A stretch of 64,000 bases of DNA, from positions 3,906,001 through 3,970,000 of the forward strand of contig AP014719.1 in NCBI GenBank assembly GCA_001549895.1, read 5' to 3'. The notes under the pieces are model-generated. The model saw only the letters and a list, made by a program, of their open reading frames with translations, ran no database searches and was not told where the DNA came from. Shown in pieces: positions 19,670 to 29,516 of this stretch; position 1 is the first letter of the stretch; each line of letters starts with the position of its first letter. Origin of the DNA: Arthrobacter sp. Hiyo8. GTDB lineage: Bacteria; Actinomycetota; Actinomycetes; Actinomycetales; Micrococcaceae. The translations under genes were made by a program, and so were the position numbers.

Positions 19670-20352
19670 CGCGGCACCGCCAAACCGTTGGCGGACTGCC
19701 CGGCGAAATCAGGTTTCATGGCCGATAGTCCGGTGTCCAGTGAGAGGACGGCTGCATGGTCGGAAGCGGTGGCGGTCGCCTTTCCGTATTTCACGCCATC
19801 GAAAATCCTGGCGGCTTCCTCAAGCCGCGAACTGGCATCCCCGAACGCGCGCCCCAATTGGGCAGCCGCCTCGTCCGCGGTCCGGCCAGCCTGGACGTCA
19901 ATGACTGCCCGGTCCTCCGCAGAGCGAACCACGGCGCGGAACTGTTCGACGACGGCCGTTTGCCAGTCTTCACGGCTTGCCGCTGCAGATGCGCGGGCGC
20001 GGAACGTATCGGCATCAACCGTCGGCTCGCCGTCGAAAACCTTCGCCGACGCCTTCTTCCGCGCGTTGAGCCTCGGCCTGACGACCATCACGGCAACCAC
20101 AATGAGGACCACGGCCAGGACGCCGATCAGCGGCACGCCGATATTTGCCCCACCCATGGAATCGCCGTTCAAGGAACGGAGCCAGTCGACGAACTGATTC
20201 CATACCTCGCCGATCCAACTTGGCTTGGCCGATGCGTACTGCTGCCTGGACAGTTCTTCGGCCGCCCACCGCTGGGCCTCGCCGCGGTCCGGATCAACGG
20301 GAGGCTCGATGGCAGGGAGAAGAAGAGCAAGGGACGCGGAGACCGGGATCAT
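19666..20352 (-). CDS. DUF4129 membrane protein
   Basis: Intact 228-aa protein. A short hydrophobic N-terminus, an external helix-rich segment (WIGEVWNQFVDWLRSL), one transmembrane helix (IGVPLIGVLAVVLIVVAVMVV), and a cytoplasmic DUF4129 domain with DWQTAVVEQFRAVVRSAEDR and VIDVQAGRTADEAAAQLG. DUF4129 domains occur with MoxR/DUF58 systems and transglutaminase-like proteins. The ATG at 20352 is chosen over one at 20388 because it forms an ATGA overlap with the upstream gene, the same coupling seen at both other junctions of this operon. Confidence 0.82.
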   Translation of the reverse strand: MIPVSASLALLLPAIEPPVDPDRGEAQRWAAEELSRQQYASAKPSWIGEVWNQFVDWLRSLNGDSMGGANIGVPLIGVLAVVLIVVAVMVVRPRLNARKKASAKVFDGEPTVDADTFRARASAAASREDWQTAVVEQFRAVVRSAEDRAVIDVQAGRTADEAAAQLGRAFGDASSRLEEAARIFDGVKYGKATATASDHAAVLSLDTGLSAMKPDFAGQSANGLAVPR

Positions 20353-21609
20353 CCTTGTGGAGAACCCTGGGCGGTGTTCGGCGGCCATGGATGCGCACCG
20401 ACTTGACGTGCCCTGCGCCGGCCGGGAACGCCGTCGGGATCTTCCCCGGTCTCCAGAAGCCGCAGGAGTTCCACGTCCAGCCCGTCGCGTCGCATCCTCA
20501 GGTCCATGTAGATCAGGGCTGCTACGGAGGTTTGGAAAGCGAAGCCAACGGCGCTTACGAGGACCCCTACGACCAGCGAGGCCACGGCGAGGACAATCGC
20601 CGTCGTGGTCACTTGTGCGGCGCCGGCATGGGGGGCGAACACGGAGTTTATTCCACCGGAAGCCAAGCCCAAGGGAATCTGGATGACCGACCCGATGATA
20701 AATACCATGAAGGCCACCAGCAGCGTGATTCCGAAGATCCGCCACCAATTCCGGCGCGTCAGCGTCCACGAGCGCCGAAGACCGGCGAAGACGCCGAGTT
20801 CTTCTACGGTGATGGCGGCCGGGCCACCAACAGTTTCGTATAGATCCAGAAAAATACGACGGCGGCGCCGAATACCAACGGGAAAAGCAAGAGCACCCCG
20901 GCCGGACCCAATCCGGCCAGGACGAGGACGGCCAGCAAGAACAGGACCAGGAAGAACAACAATGATCCAGCAAGGAGGAGGGCGGCAAGTCCTACCAAGG
21001 GCCAGATACGCGAGCGGGCCAAGGACCACATTTGCTTGAACCCCGTGGGCCGGTTCAACGCGGATCTGGCGACGGGAATGGCCATAACCCCTTGAAGGAC
21101 GGCTGTGAGCACCATAGTGAGCAAGGAAATTCCCATGATCCCTGCAGTGGCGCCAACGGCCGGGCCAAGATACCGCATCGCCTCGTCCTGGCTCGTGAAT
21201 CCTCCTACGGGAGGTTCGACCATCCCGAGCATGCCCAGCGCGGCCACCTCGTTCAATGCGCCGGCAACGGCCTGGACAATGAGGGCGGAGCCGAACATGG
21301 TTTTGGCGTTCCGGCGGACGGTCTGGAATGCACCGTCCATGATTTCACCGAAGAAGAGCGGCCGGAGGGCACGATTCCGGGTTTCGGGGAGCCACATAGC
21401 GGGGCTGGCCGTACGGCGGCGGACCGCCTGCCGGCCAGCGCGGATCGACCGGCGGGCCCCACGATTGCCCGGATACTGCGGCACGCCCATTGCGGTGGGG
21501 TGCCCCATTGTGGCTGGGCGCCCGGTTGCGGCGCGCCCCATTGTGGCTGGGCGCCCCACGGTGGCCGCGGTCCCTGTTCAGGCCGGTAACCCGGATCGGG
21601 TTGTGACAC
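20349..21609 (-). CDS. Multi-pass membrane protein with N-terminal Gln/Pro/Trp repeats (frameshifted)
   Basis: First gene of the MoxR operon, about 421 aa after repair. A cytoplasmic N-terminal tail carries repeats of the type QPQWG. After it come LFFGEIMDGAFQTVRRNAKTM and about six membrane helices (for example LVGLAALLLAGSLLFFLVLF), a pattern seen in actinobacterial proteins annotated as glycerophosphoryl-diester-phosphodiesterase membrane-domain-like; I see no phosphodiesterase active site. The GTG at 21609 has an ideal GGGAGG six bases upstream. About five single-base losses break the frame, clustered near 21475, 21450, 21385, 21362 and 20822. The stop overlaps the DUF4129 start (ATGA). 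Confidence 0.7.
21502..21556. repeat. Two copies of a 22-bp direct repeat inside the QPQWG tail
   Basis: A 22-bp unit beginning GCCCCATTGTGGCTGGGC occurs at 21502-21523 and 21535-21556, offset by 33 bp (11 codons). It encodes the repeated QPQWG tail segment of the membrane protein on the minus strand. Such repeats vary in copy number by slippage. Confidence 0.75.
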
Positions 21610-21783
21610 GTTTTCCTCCCAAAAGATGCGTCCGCGGCAATGCACGGACCCCGAAAGGGCCGTTCGCACCAGCCTATAGTTCCGCCGTCGCGCCTCATAG
21701 CCCATTTGCTTGCGGGCTGCAGCGCGCCATGCCGTGATCGGGCTCAACGGGACAAAGGCTTGGTCATAAGGGAATATATAACT

Positions 21784-22456
21784 ATGAAGGCACGCATCCT
21801 GGTAGTAGACGACGACGAAGCGCTGGCCGAAATGATCGGCATCGTGCTGCGGAACGACGGCTTCGACCCGGTTTTTTGCGCGGACGGCGGACAAGCGCTG
21901 GAGGTGTTTCGTTCCTCCAAACCGGATCTGGTACTGCTTGACCTGATGCTGCCCGGATCGGACGGCATCGAAGTGTGCCGCCAGATCCGCGGGAGTCGGA
22001 CGTTCCCATCGTCATGCTCACCGCCAAATCGGACACCTCCGACGTCGTCCGCGGCCTTGAATCCGGTGCTGACGACTACGTGCCCAAGCCTTTCAAGCCA
22101 GCCGAGCTCGTGGCCGGGTCCGCGCCCGGTTGCGTCCGGGCGACCAGAAAGCGCCCGAGACCCTGCGGATTGCCGACGTCACCATCGACGTCGCGGGCCA
22201 CTTGGTGACACGCGGCGGCGAGCGGATTTCGCTGACACCCCTGGAATTCGATCTGTTGGTCGCGCTGGCGCGCAAGCCCTGGCAGGTCTTCACCCGCGAA
22301 CTGCTCCTTGAGCAGGTGTGGGGCTACCGCCACGCTGCCGACACCCGGCTGGTCAACGTCCATGTCCAGCGCCTGCGGTCCAAGATCGAGCGTGACCCGG
22401 AAGCTCCCGAAGTTGTATTGACGGTTCGTGGTGTCGGATATAAAGCAGGCGCCTGA
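21784..22456 (+). CDS. mtrA: Response regulator MtrA (frameshifted)
   Basis: OmpR-family response regulator of about 224 aa. The receiver domain has DDDE at 9-12, phospho-acceptor Asp53 in LVLLDLMLPGSDG, and the switch lysine in DDYVPKPFKPAEL. The C-terminal winged helix includes ISLTPLEFDLLVALARKP, LLEQVWGYRHAADTRLVNVHVQRLRSKIE and VLTVRGVGYKAG, matching MtrA of actinobacteria, which controls cell-wall and division genes. Two missing bases (near 21992 and 22117) break the frame. It is followed by overlapping mtrB and lpqB, the conserved order. Confidence 0.95.
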
Positions 22457-24425
22457 GTCTTCCACCGGCGAGCCGGCACCGACCAGGAGGCCCCGGAGGC
22501 CAAGGTCAAACACCCCGTTTCAGGACATCCTGTCCCGGAACACACGGACGCCCGGGCATTGAATCTCCCGTGGATCCTGGAGCGCACCCGCATTTGGACG
22601 CGCCGCGCCCTGATCCTGGCACTGCGTGTCTCCCGCCTCGTGGTGACCGGACTTCGCCACATCCGGCCAGGGATCCGGTACTTGTGGCGCGCCTTGCTGC
22701 GCCGTTGGCGCCGCTCCCTCGAATTCAGGACCGTCGCGGTGACAATCGTGCTGTCGATGGTGTCGTTTGCGGTGGTCGGCGCATATCTCTCGAACCAAAT
22801 AGCGAACAACCTTTTCCAGGAGCGTTTGAAGCAAGCCGAGTCCGAAAGCCGCTACTACGTCAAGCAAGTCCAGGACACCTTTGACGGGTCACAGGCCAAC
22901 GACCAATCAAGCGTCATCACACTTGTCTATGACACGCTCAAAGCGGTGGAGGGCAACGGCTCGGTCATCCAGCGGCGATACGTCTTCGAAGCGATGCCCG
23001 AACAAACCAAACCGCGCAACCGCTGGGTGGAATCGCGGGCCTCGGATCAGTTGACGGTCCGCGTCATTCCTCCGGCCCTTCGCAAGTCTGTGCAGGAATC
23101 GGGCAAGGACCAGTACTGGGCTTCCACCGAGTTCCCCGTCGGCAACCAGGACCACCCCGGGATCGCGGTCGGGAACAAAGTCACCTTCAATGGCACGGTC
23201 TACGAGCTCTATCTCCTCTACGACCTGGATACCGCCCAACAAACCCTGGACGAAATCCAGAACGTGCTGTGGCGGGCGGAGCCGCACTCATCCTCATGAT
23301 CGGCGGTATTGCCTGGTACGTGACCAGGAACGTCGTGAGTCCGGTGAGCCATGCCGCGGTCGTCTCCGAGAAGCTGGCCGCAGGCCAGTTGCAGGAGCGG
23401 ATGGTGGTCAAGGGCGAAGACGAGGTGGCCAGGCTGGGCGCCTCCTTCAACCACATGGCCGCGAGCCTGCAGGAGCAGATTACGCAGCTGGCCACGTTGT
23501 CCCAGATGCAGCAGCGGTTCGTTTCCGATGTGTCCCATGAACTGCGGACACCGCTCACGACCGTTCGGATGGCAGCCGAAGTGTTGTTCGATGCCCGCGA
23601 TGACTTCGACCCCATCAACAAGCGTTCCGCCGAGCTGCTTTACAACCAGGTGGAGCGCTTCCAGTCGCTGCTTTCGGATCTGCTGGAGATTTCCCGCTTC
23701 GACGCAGGGGCCGCCGTGTTGGACTCCGAGCCGACGGACATCTTCCAAGTCGTTTCCCATGTCATCGACGGTGCCTCTCCCGTTGCCGCCGAATATGGCT
23801 CCGAAGTTCGCCTTACCTCGCGCCACAAGCGGATCATCGTGGAGATGGACGCCCGCAGGATCGATCGCATCCTGCGGAACCTGCTGCTCAACGCCGTCGA
23901 ACACGGCGAGGGGAAACCGGTCCACGTTTCCGTTGCCGCCAACCAAGAGGCAGTCGCCATCTCTGTGCGTGACTTCGGCATAGGGATGACCCCGGCAGAA
24001 GCCGCGCGGGTCTTTGATCGTTTCTGGCGCGCCGATCCCGCGCGTGCGCGGACCACGGGTGGCAGCGGACTGGGACTCTCCATCGCCGCAGAGGACACCA
24101 AGCTCCACAACGGTTGGTTGCAAGCTTGGGGCGCAAGGGATCCGGTTCCAACTTCCGGCTGACGCTGCCTCTCAAGAGGGGTGGCACCATCGTGAAATCA
24201 CCGTTGCAGCTTGAACCGGCAGACATCCATTTGCCGGGCGCCGCTCCTGAGCGCCAGATGCTCGTATTGGATGCCGGCGATCCGCCTCTCGAGCGCGGTT
24301 CCGCCGCGGACCCGGGGCTGGAAGACACGCCGGCGCCGCCACTACTGCCTCCCGTACTGCCCGCCGTACTGCCTCCGGCAGGACACGACGACGACGACCA
24401 AGCCGAAGGGGGAACGGCACCTTGA
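22431..24425 (+). CDS. mtrB: Sensor histidine kinase MtrB (frameshifted)
   Basis: Membrane sensor that phosphorylates MtrA; about 665 aa after repair. A basic N-terminal cytoplasmic tail, TM1 (VAVTIVLSMVSFAVVGAYL), a ~180-residue extracytoplasmic domain, TM2 (ALILMIGGIAWYV), a HAMP domain, and an H-box with the phospho-His in SDVSHELRTPLTT near residue 367. The catalytic ATPase domain has LRNLLLNAVEHGEG, DFGIGM and GGSGLGLSIA. It has a long proline/aspartate-rich tail. Frame breaks lie near 22545, 23275 and 24128. The GTG at 22431 lies inside the mtrA 3' end (26-bp overlap) and opens the frame that leads into the kinase after repair. Confidence 0.93.
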
Positions 24426-26155
24426 GTTCCCGACGCCCGTACCTCTCCCGACGCCCGTACGTGTTAAGGGCCGTGATCGCCGTTCTTGCTGTCCTCATGG
24501 TGGTCCTTAGTTCCTGCGCCCAGATCCCACGGTCTGGTCCGGTGGGAAAGAGCAAGGACGAAAGCGCGGGCAACCGAACGCTCCTGTTTTCTTCCCGCCG
24601 CCGCCCCACCCCGGTGCCACTCCGGAGTCCATCATCGAAGACTTCTATGGTGCAGGCAGCGGTTACGAAGGCGACTACGCCGTGGCCAGGCAGTACCTCA
24701 CGCAGGCGCTGTCCGTCAGCTGGAAGTCCGACAAGCGCACGCTCGTTTTCCGGAAGGCGACCGTCGTCAAGACCGGTGTGGAAAACGAATTCAAGTACCA
24801 GCTGGACCTCGCCTACGCGGTCGACGCCGACGGCGTTGCGACGCAGTTCCCCGAAGGAACCACTGAGACAATTCCGGTGACCCTGGAACAGGTCGACGGC
24901 GAATGGCGGATCTCGGCGGTCCCCGACGGCACCGCGATACCGGAAGAGACGTTCAAAGTCATCTACGCGGCCCAGCCCATCTATTTCTACGACCCGACCT
25001 TCACCTATGCGGTTCCGGACGTCCGGTGGTTCATCAAGAAGAACACCGTCAAGGCAATGACCAGCGCCTTGCTCGACGGTCCTGCGCCCTACCTCCAGGG
25101 TGCGGTTGTCAGTGCCTTTCCCTCCGGCATGAAGCTGGCCCGGGAGTCGGTCCCGGTGGTGTCGGGAGCCGCCCAGGTGGACCTTTCCGCCAAGGAACTC
25201 GTGGATGCGTCTGCCGAGGACCGGCAGCGGATGCAAAACCAGCTGACCCTGACTTTCCGTAGCCAGCCGGACGTGGTCAATGTTCAGTTGCGTGCCGACC
25301 AGGATCTGGTCCGCGTGGAGGACAACGGCTCGGTCCTGCCGCCCGTGCTTGAGAAGAATGCTCCCGCGCGCCAAATCGCCGTCAGTAACAACGAACTCGT
25401 CCGCTACGAGAACAACAGGGTCTCGGCCCTCCCGGACATGCAGCCGGTGGCCGGACTGAACCCTAGCGCTCCCGCCGAGTCCCCGACGTCCCAGGCCGTG
25501 GCCTTCCTCAACAGTGCCGGAACCAGCCTGTATTCGATGATTCCCGGCCTACCCGCCCGTCAACTGACAACCAGGACAACCCTGAGCCATCCGTCCTTCA
25601 GCCCGCAGGACTGGGTCTGGACGGCAGGTCCAGGAGCCAACGGGGCCACCGAGGTGGTGGCGTTCAAACCGTCCAACGTTCCTCTTGGACAGCCCGTCCC
25701 CACGGTGACGATGGCGCCGGCCTGGTTGGCAGGGCGCGTTGTGAGGGACTTCCGGATATCCCGCGAAGGGACGCGCGCACTGGTGATCTCCGAGATGAAC
25801 GGGAAATCATCGGTGCAGGTGACCGGAATTGTCCGCAATCCTGACGGCACCCCAAAGACCTGACTGCACCCATAACCTTGTTCTCTTCCGCCCCTGTTGA
25901 TCAAGGGGTCTGGGTCAATTCCACGACGGTCGCGGTGATGAAAGCTTCGTCAACGGAGAACGTGGTTCCCGAGCTGTTGTCCTTGACATCGAGCCAGCCG
26001 CAGCTGTTGCCGGCATGGCCGAACCTGACGACTATCAGCGCGGGCAACGGACCCGAGCAGATTTTTGGACAGTCGGCGCAGGCGTCTTCCAACGGGTCGG
26101 CAATGGGTGGGAATTGCAACTCAAGGGTCCGGTAGACCCCTCCTTCCCGGGCTAG
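24422..26155 (+). CDS. lpqB: Lipoprotein LpqB (frameshifted)
   Basis: Surface lipoprotein that interacts with the MtrB sensor domain and tunes MtrAB signalling; about 578 aa after repair. A TTG start at 24422 overlaps the mtrB stop. The signal peptide ends LMVVLSSC with lipidated Cys at 32. A GerMN-like segment (DPTFTYAVPDVRWFIKKNTVKAMTSALLDGP) is followed by a beta-propeller-like C-terminus (RQLTTRTTLSHPSFSPQDWVW). Frames break near 24590, 25852 and 26085, and the true end is ELQLKGPVDPSFPG at 26155. Restoring a C in the ACCCC run at 25852 removes the first stop. Confidence 0.92.
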
Positions 26156-26200
26156 TCCCACCGGCTCCCAGCCTTCGCAAGCTCAGGCCGGGCCCTCGCC

Positions 26201-26271
26201 GGCGTGGGCCCACCCACCGCCTCCCTAACCTCGCTTCGCTCGGCCAGGGAACCCGGGCGGCGTGGGCCCAC
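26201..26271. repeat. Imperfect tandem GC-rich intergenic repeat with palindromic cores
   Basis: GGCGTGGGCCCAC occurs at 26201-26213 and 26259-26271; each copy contains the palindrome GTGGGCCCAC. The preceding ~30 bases of both copies (TTCGC...GGCC..GGG) also resemble each other, so this looks like two degenerate units of about 42 bp in the lpqB-comF gap. It may be a dispersed genome repeat. Confidence 0.55.
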
Positions 26272-26352
26272 GTTCCGACAACGTCGCCACTTGTTCTCCA
26301 CATAGCGCGGTTGGGGAGTGTTGTCGGCCGTCGAGGAGCCGGATGCTTGGGC

Positions 26353-27229
26353 ATGGGTACTGTGGGCCGTTGCCGGGTGCGTGACCCTGACCGCACTGTG
26401 GTCCCGAGTGACGACGCACGCCATCGGGGAGTCCATCCTGCACGATTGGCGAGGCTCGCGCAGGGCGTCGGTGAGGCCTTCGTCGAGCTGCTGGCTGTTC
26501 TGGCCCCTGTCGAATGTGTGTGCTGCGGTTTCGAAGATTCGGCCCTCTGCGGCACCTGTGCACGGCGCCTGCGGCTGCTATGCGCCCGTCCGTTTCGCGC
26601 CGAAGGACAGGCACCGGCTTTGCTCACGGCGGAAGGGCCGTGATCCTGCCCGTCGTCGCGGGCGGACACTACCGGGACGAACTGGCCCAAGCCCTGCTTT
26701 CTTTCAAGCATCTGGGCCAGGGACGGCTCGCCTCCGTGCTCGCGCCTGCACTGGGCAAGGCCATCCGGTCTGCCGTTGGAGACGCGGCAGGCGTCTGCCT
26801 TATACCTGTTCCCAGCAGTAACGCGGCTTTCCGGCGCCGCGGATTCAGTCCGGTCCATCTCTTGCTTGGCCGCTTGGGACAACGTGGCGCTTTGCCGGGT
26901 CTGCACATGACGGATGCCTTGAAGAAGGCGCCCGGACCGGGAAGCGGGCAAAAGGGCTTGGGCCGCGGAGAGCGTGCGCGCCGTGTCCGTGGTTCCATGA
27001 CCGTTCGCCTGTCCCGCAAAAGGTCATTGGAGGGCAGGGCATGCGTCATCGTCGACGACGTCCTCACTACGGGTGCGACCCTCGCCGAAGCCGCCGGGCC
27101 GTGTCGTCGGCGGGAGGCGTGGTGTGTGGAGCGGTGGTCCTTGCCGCCACCCGGCCGCCGGCCGGCAGCGACCTACCTGCGGACGGGCTGGACACCCAGC
27201 CCGCGCCGACTCAAACAAAAAATAAGTGA
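26353..27229 (+). CDS. ComF-family amidophosphoribosyltransferase-like protein (frameshifted)
   Basis: ComF/GntX family. An N-terminal zinc-finger-like Cys set (CVCCG...LCGTC) is followed by a phosphoribosyltransferase domain with GVCLIPVPSSNAAFRRRGF and the PRPP-binding loop VIVDDVLTTGATLAEAA. In Gram-positives ComF assists DNA uptake or nucleotide salvage; here the role is unproven. Two frame changes lie near 26625 and 27100; the repaired C-terminus ends DTQPAPTQTKNK. The start is uncertain: ATG at 26353 and GTG at 26398 are both possible, and neither has a strong ribosome site. It lies between lpqB and hpf, a position seen in other actinobacteria. Confidence 0.82.
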
Positions 27230-27385
27230 CGAAAGGATGAATTACCAGTGGCGATGAACTAACGTCGGTTATGGGTACCAAGAACAGATGTACCTGTCGA
27301 TAGCGGCTCGGAAAGGGCTCGACTGTCCGTCAGATCAGCCCTAGAAGCGCCCTTATCGTGTCACCTGAGTTGTTTGGAGGGCACC

Positions 27386-28110
27386 ATGGAGTTCATGATC
27401 AGCGGCCGTAATCTGACCGTTTCGGATCGCTTCCGCGAGTATGCCGGCGAGAAGATATCAAAGATTGAATCGCTTGGGGACAAGGTCCAGAGGGTCGACG
27501 CGAAGGTTTCAAAGGAAACCAACCCGCGCCAGACACCGGGCCAGCTCACGGTCGAAGTGACAGTTCTGGGCCGGGCCCTGTGATCCGGGCCGAAGCGAGC
27601 GCCGCTGACAAGTTTGCCGCCTTTGATCTCGCCTATAGCAAGCTGCTGGAGAGGCTCCGCAGGGCCAAGGACCGCAAGAAGGTCCACCACGGCCGCCACA
27701 CCCCCAAAGCCGTTCGTGAGGCTACTGCGACGCTCGAGCCGGCCAGCGCGAGCGAACCCATTTACGTAGAGGCAAGCAACCACCAGGAGCCAACGACGCC
27801 ACCGGTGGAGACCTCGCCCTACGACGTCGACAACGACATTCCGGCCGGTGATTCCCCGGTCCTGATTCGTCGCAAGGTTTTCCCCGCCGCTTCGCTCACC
27901 CTTGATGACGCGGTGGACAACATGGAATTGGTGGGCCACAATTTCTACCTGTTCGTGGACAAGGAAACAAACACGCCGTCGGTCGTCTACCGCCGCCGTG
28001 GCTGGACATATGGAGTAATCACTCTGGACTCCACATGCGAACCAGGAGACGAACCAGTGGAGGAAAAGATCCACGCTTACCGTTCGAATGACCAAGCCGC
28101 CACAGCCTAG
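27386..28110 (+). CDS. hpf: Ribosome hibernation promoting factor, long form (frameshifted)
   Basis: About 241 aa, the long form that dimerises 70S ribosomes into inactive 100S particles under stress. The N-terminal domain starts MEFMISGRNLTVSDRFREYAGEKISKIE and contains VDAKVSKE. The C-terminal dimerisation domain is IRRKVFPAASLTLDDAVDNMELVGHNFYLFVDKETN...VVYRRRGWTYGVI. One base is missing near 27573 (GGCCGGGGC should be restored), which would otherwise end the protein early. The ATG at 27386 has a GGAGG five bases upstream. A 156-bp upstream gap should hold its promoter. Confidence 0.95.
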
Positions 28111-28142
28111 CTTGCATTCGTAATTCCCATGAAAGGACTGGC

Positions 28143-29382
28143 ATGGCCGCTTCGCTGAGCCTGTTGCAGGCACGGCGGATTGCATTGGCAGCCCAAGGAC
28201 TGGACAAGGAACGGCCCACCGGCCCGTGACTTCGCGGGCGGTGGGCCGCACCTTTGCCCGCCTCCACGTGGTGCAGATCGACTCCGTCAATGTCCTCTCG
28301 CGCAGCCACTACCTTCCTTTCTTCTCAAGGCTTGGCAACTACGACCGGAGCATCCTTCATGCGATGGCCGGGCGAAGTCCGCGGCGCATGATGGAATACT
28401 GGGCGCACGAGGCGAGCTTCATCCGCCCGGAACACTTCCAGGATCTGCTGCTCTGGCAAAACCGCGCATGGGTGGGCGCAGCCCACTTGGAACATGGACT
28501 CCGGGAGGACATGGCCAACCGGATCCTCGATACGCTCGCAACCGGGCGCCCCATGACTGCCGCACAATTGACGGCCCACCTAGGGCACCAGGAAGACCGG
28601 CAGCACGATAACTGGGGGTGGAACTGGAACCTGGTCAAGAGGGTTTTGGAGCACTTGTTTGAAGAGGGGCTCGTGACGGCCGCGTCGAGGACAGAGCAGT
28701 TCGAGCGCCGGTACACGCTGACATCGCGGGTCCTGCCATCGGGATTGCCTGCGGTCATCCCCCGAGCAGGAGCCCTCCCGGACGGCGGCTCCGAGCTGTC
28801 GACGGCGGCAATGGACCGGCTGATCGACGCGGCAGCCCAGGCCCATGGAATCGGATCAATCCGCTGCTTCGCCGATTACTTCCGGACTCCGGTGAAGGCA
28901 GCTGCAGCATCGATCGACAGGCTCGTTGCCGCCGGCCGCCTGGAGCCGTCACGGTGCGTGGTTGGGACCGGGCCTTGTACCGGCACGCGGAGGCCCGTCT
29001 TCCCAGGGCCGCCACGGGCCGTGCCTTGCTCAGCCCGTTTGATTCACTGGTCTTTGAGCGTAGAAGGCTCGAGGAGTTGTTCGGCTTCCATTACCGGATC
29101 GAGATCTACACGCCTGCGGAGAAACGCAAGTTCGGGTATTACGTGCTGCCCTTCCTCCTTCGGGACGCAGTGGTCGCGCGCGTAGACCTCAAGGCCGACC
29201 GCGCAGCCAAGCAGCTTCTGGTGCGTGCCGCCCACGGCGAGCCGGACGCTCCGGCGGACACCGCCGTCGAGCTTGCCGCCGAGCTGCGGCTTATGGCGCA
29301 GTGGTTGGGGCTCGACGACGTCGTCGTGTCACCGATGGGCGATCTCTCGTCGCCGCTTGCCTCGGCAGTGGCCCGCGGCTGA
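28143..29382 (+). CDS. YcaQ/AlkX-like DNA glycosylase, winged-helix (HTH_42) family (frameshifted)
   Basis: About 413 aa after repair. COG3214 protein made of winged-helix repeats. The N-terminus has LSLLQARRIALAAQGL, then HVVQIDSVNVLSRSHYLPFFSRLG, which carries the QxD catalytic motif (QID) of the AlkX/YcaQ branch that unhooks interstrand DNA crosslinks. MEYWAHEASFI and NWGWNWNLVKRVLEHLFEEG follow, and the C-terminal domain has LLSPFDSLVFERRR and YYVLPFLLRDAVVARVDLKADR. Frame breaks lie near 28222 and 28950. Glycosylase activity is inferred from the family; its role upstream of secA is unknown. Confidence 0.82.
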
Positions 29383-29516
29383 GGTCATGGGTCTCCGGCG
29401 GTGGCCTGCGGGCGCCTTGCGCTCCGCTCTCAGGGAAACGGGGCCGCGTGGCGTTGGTCTCTCCCGTAGACTGAAACCGCCAGAATTCGGCAGCTTGAGA
29501 CTGGGAGCAACTTTAC

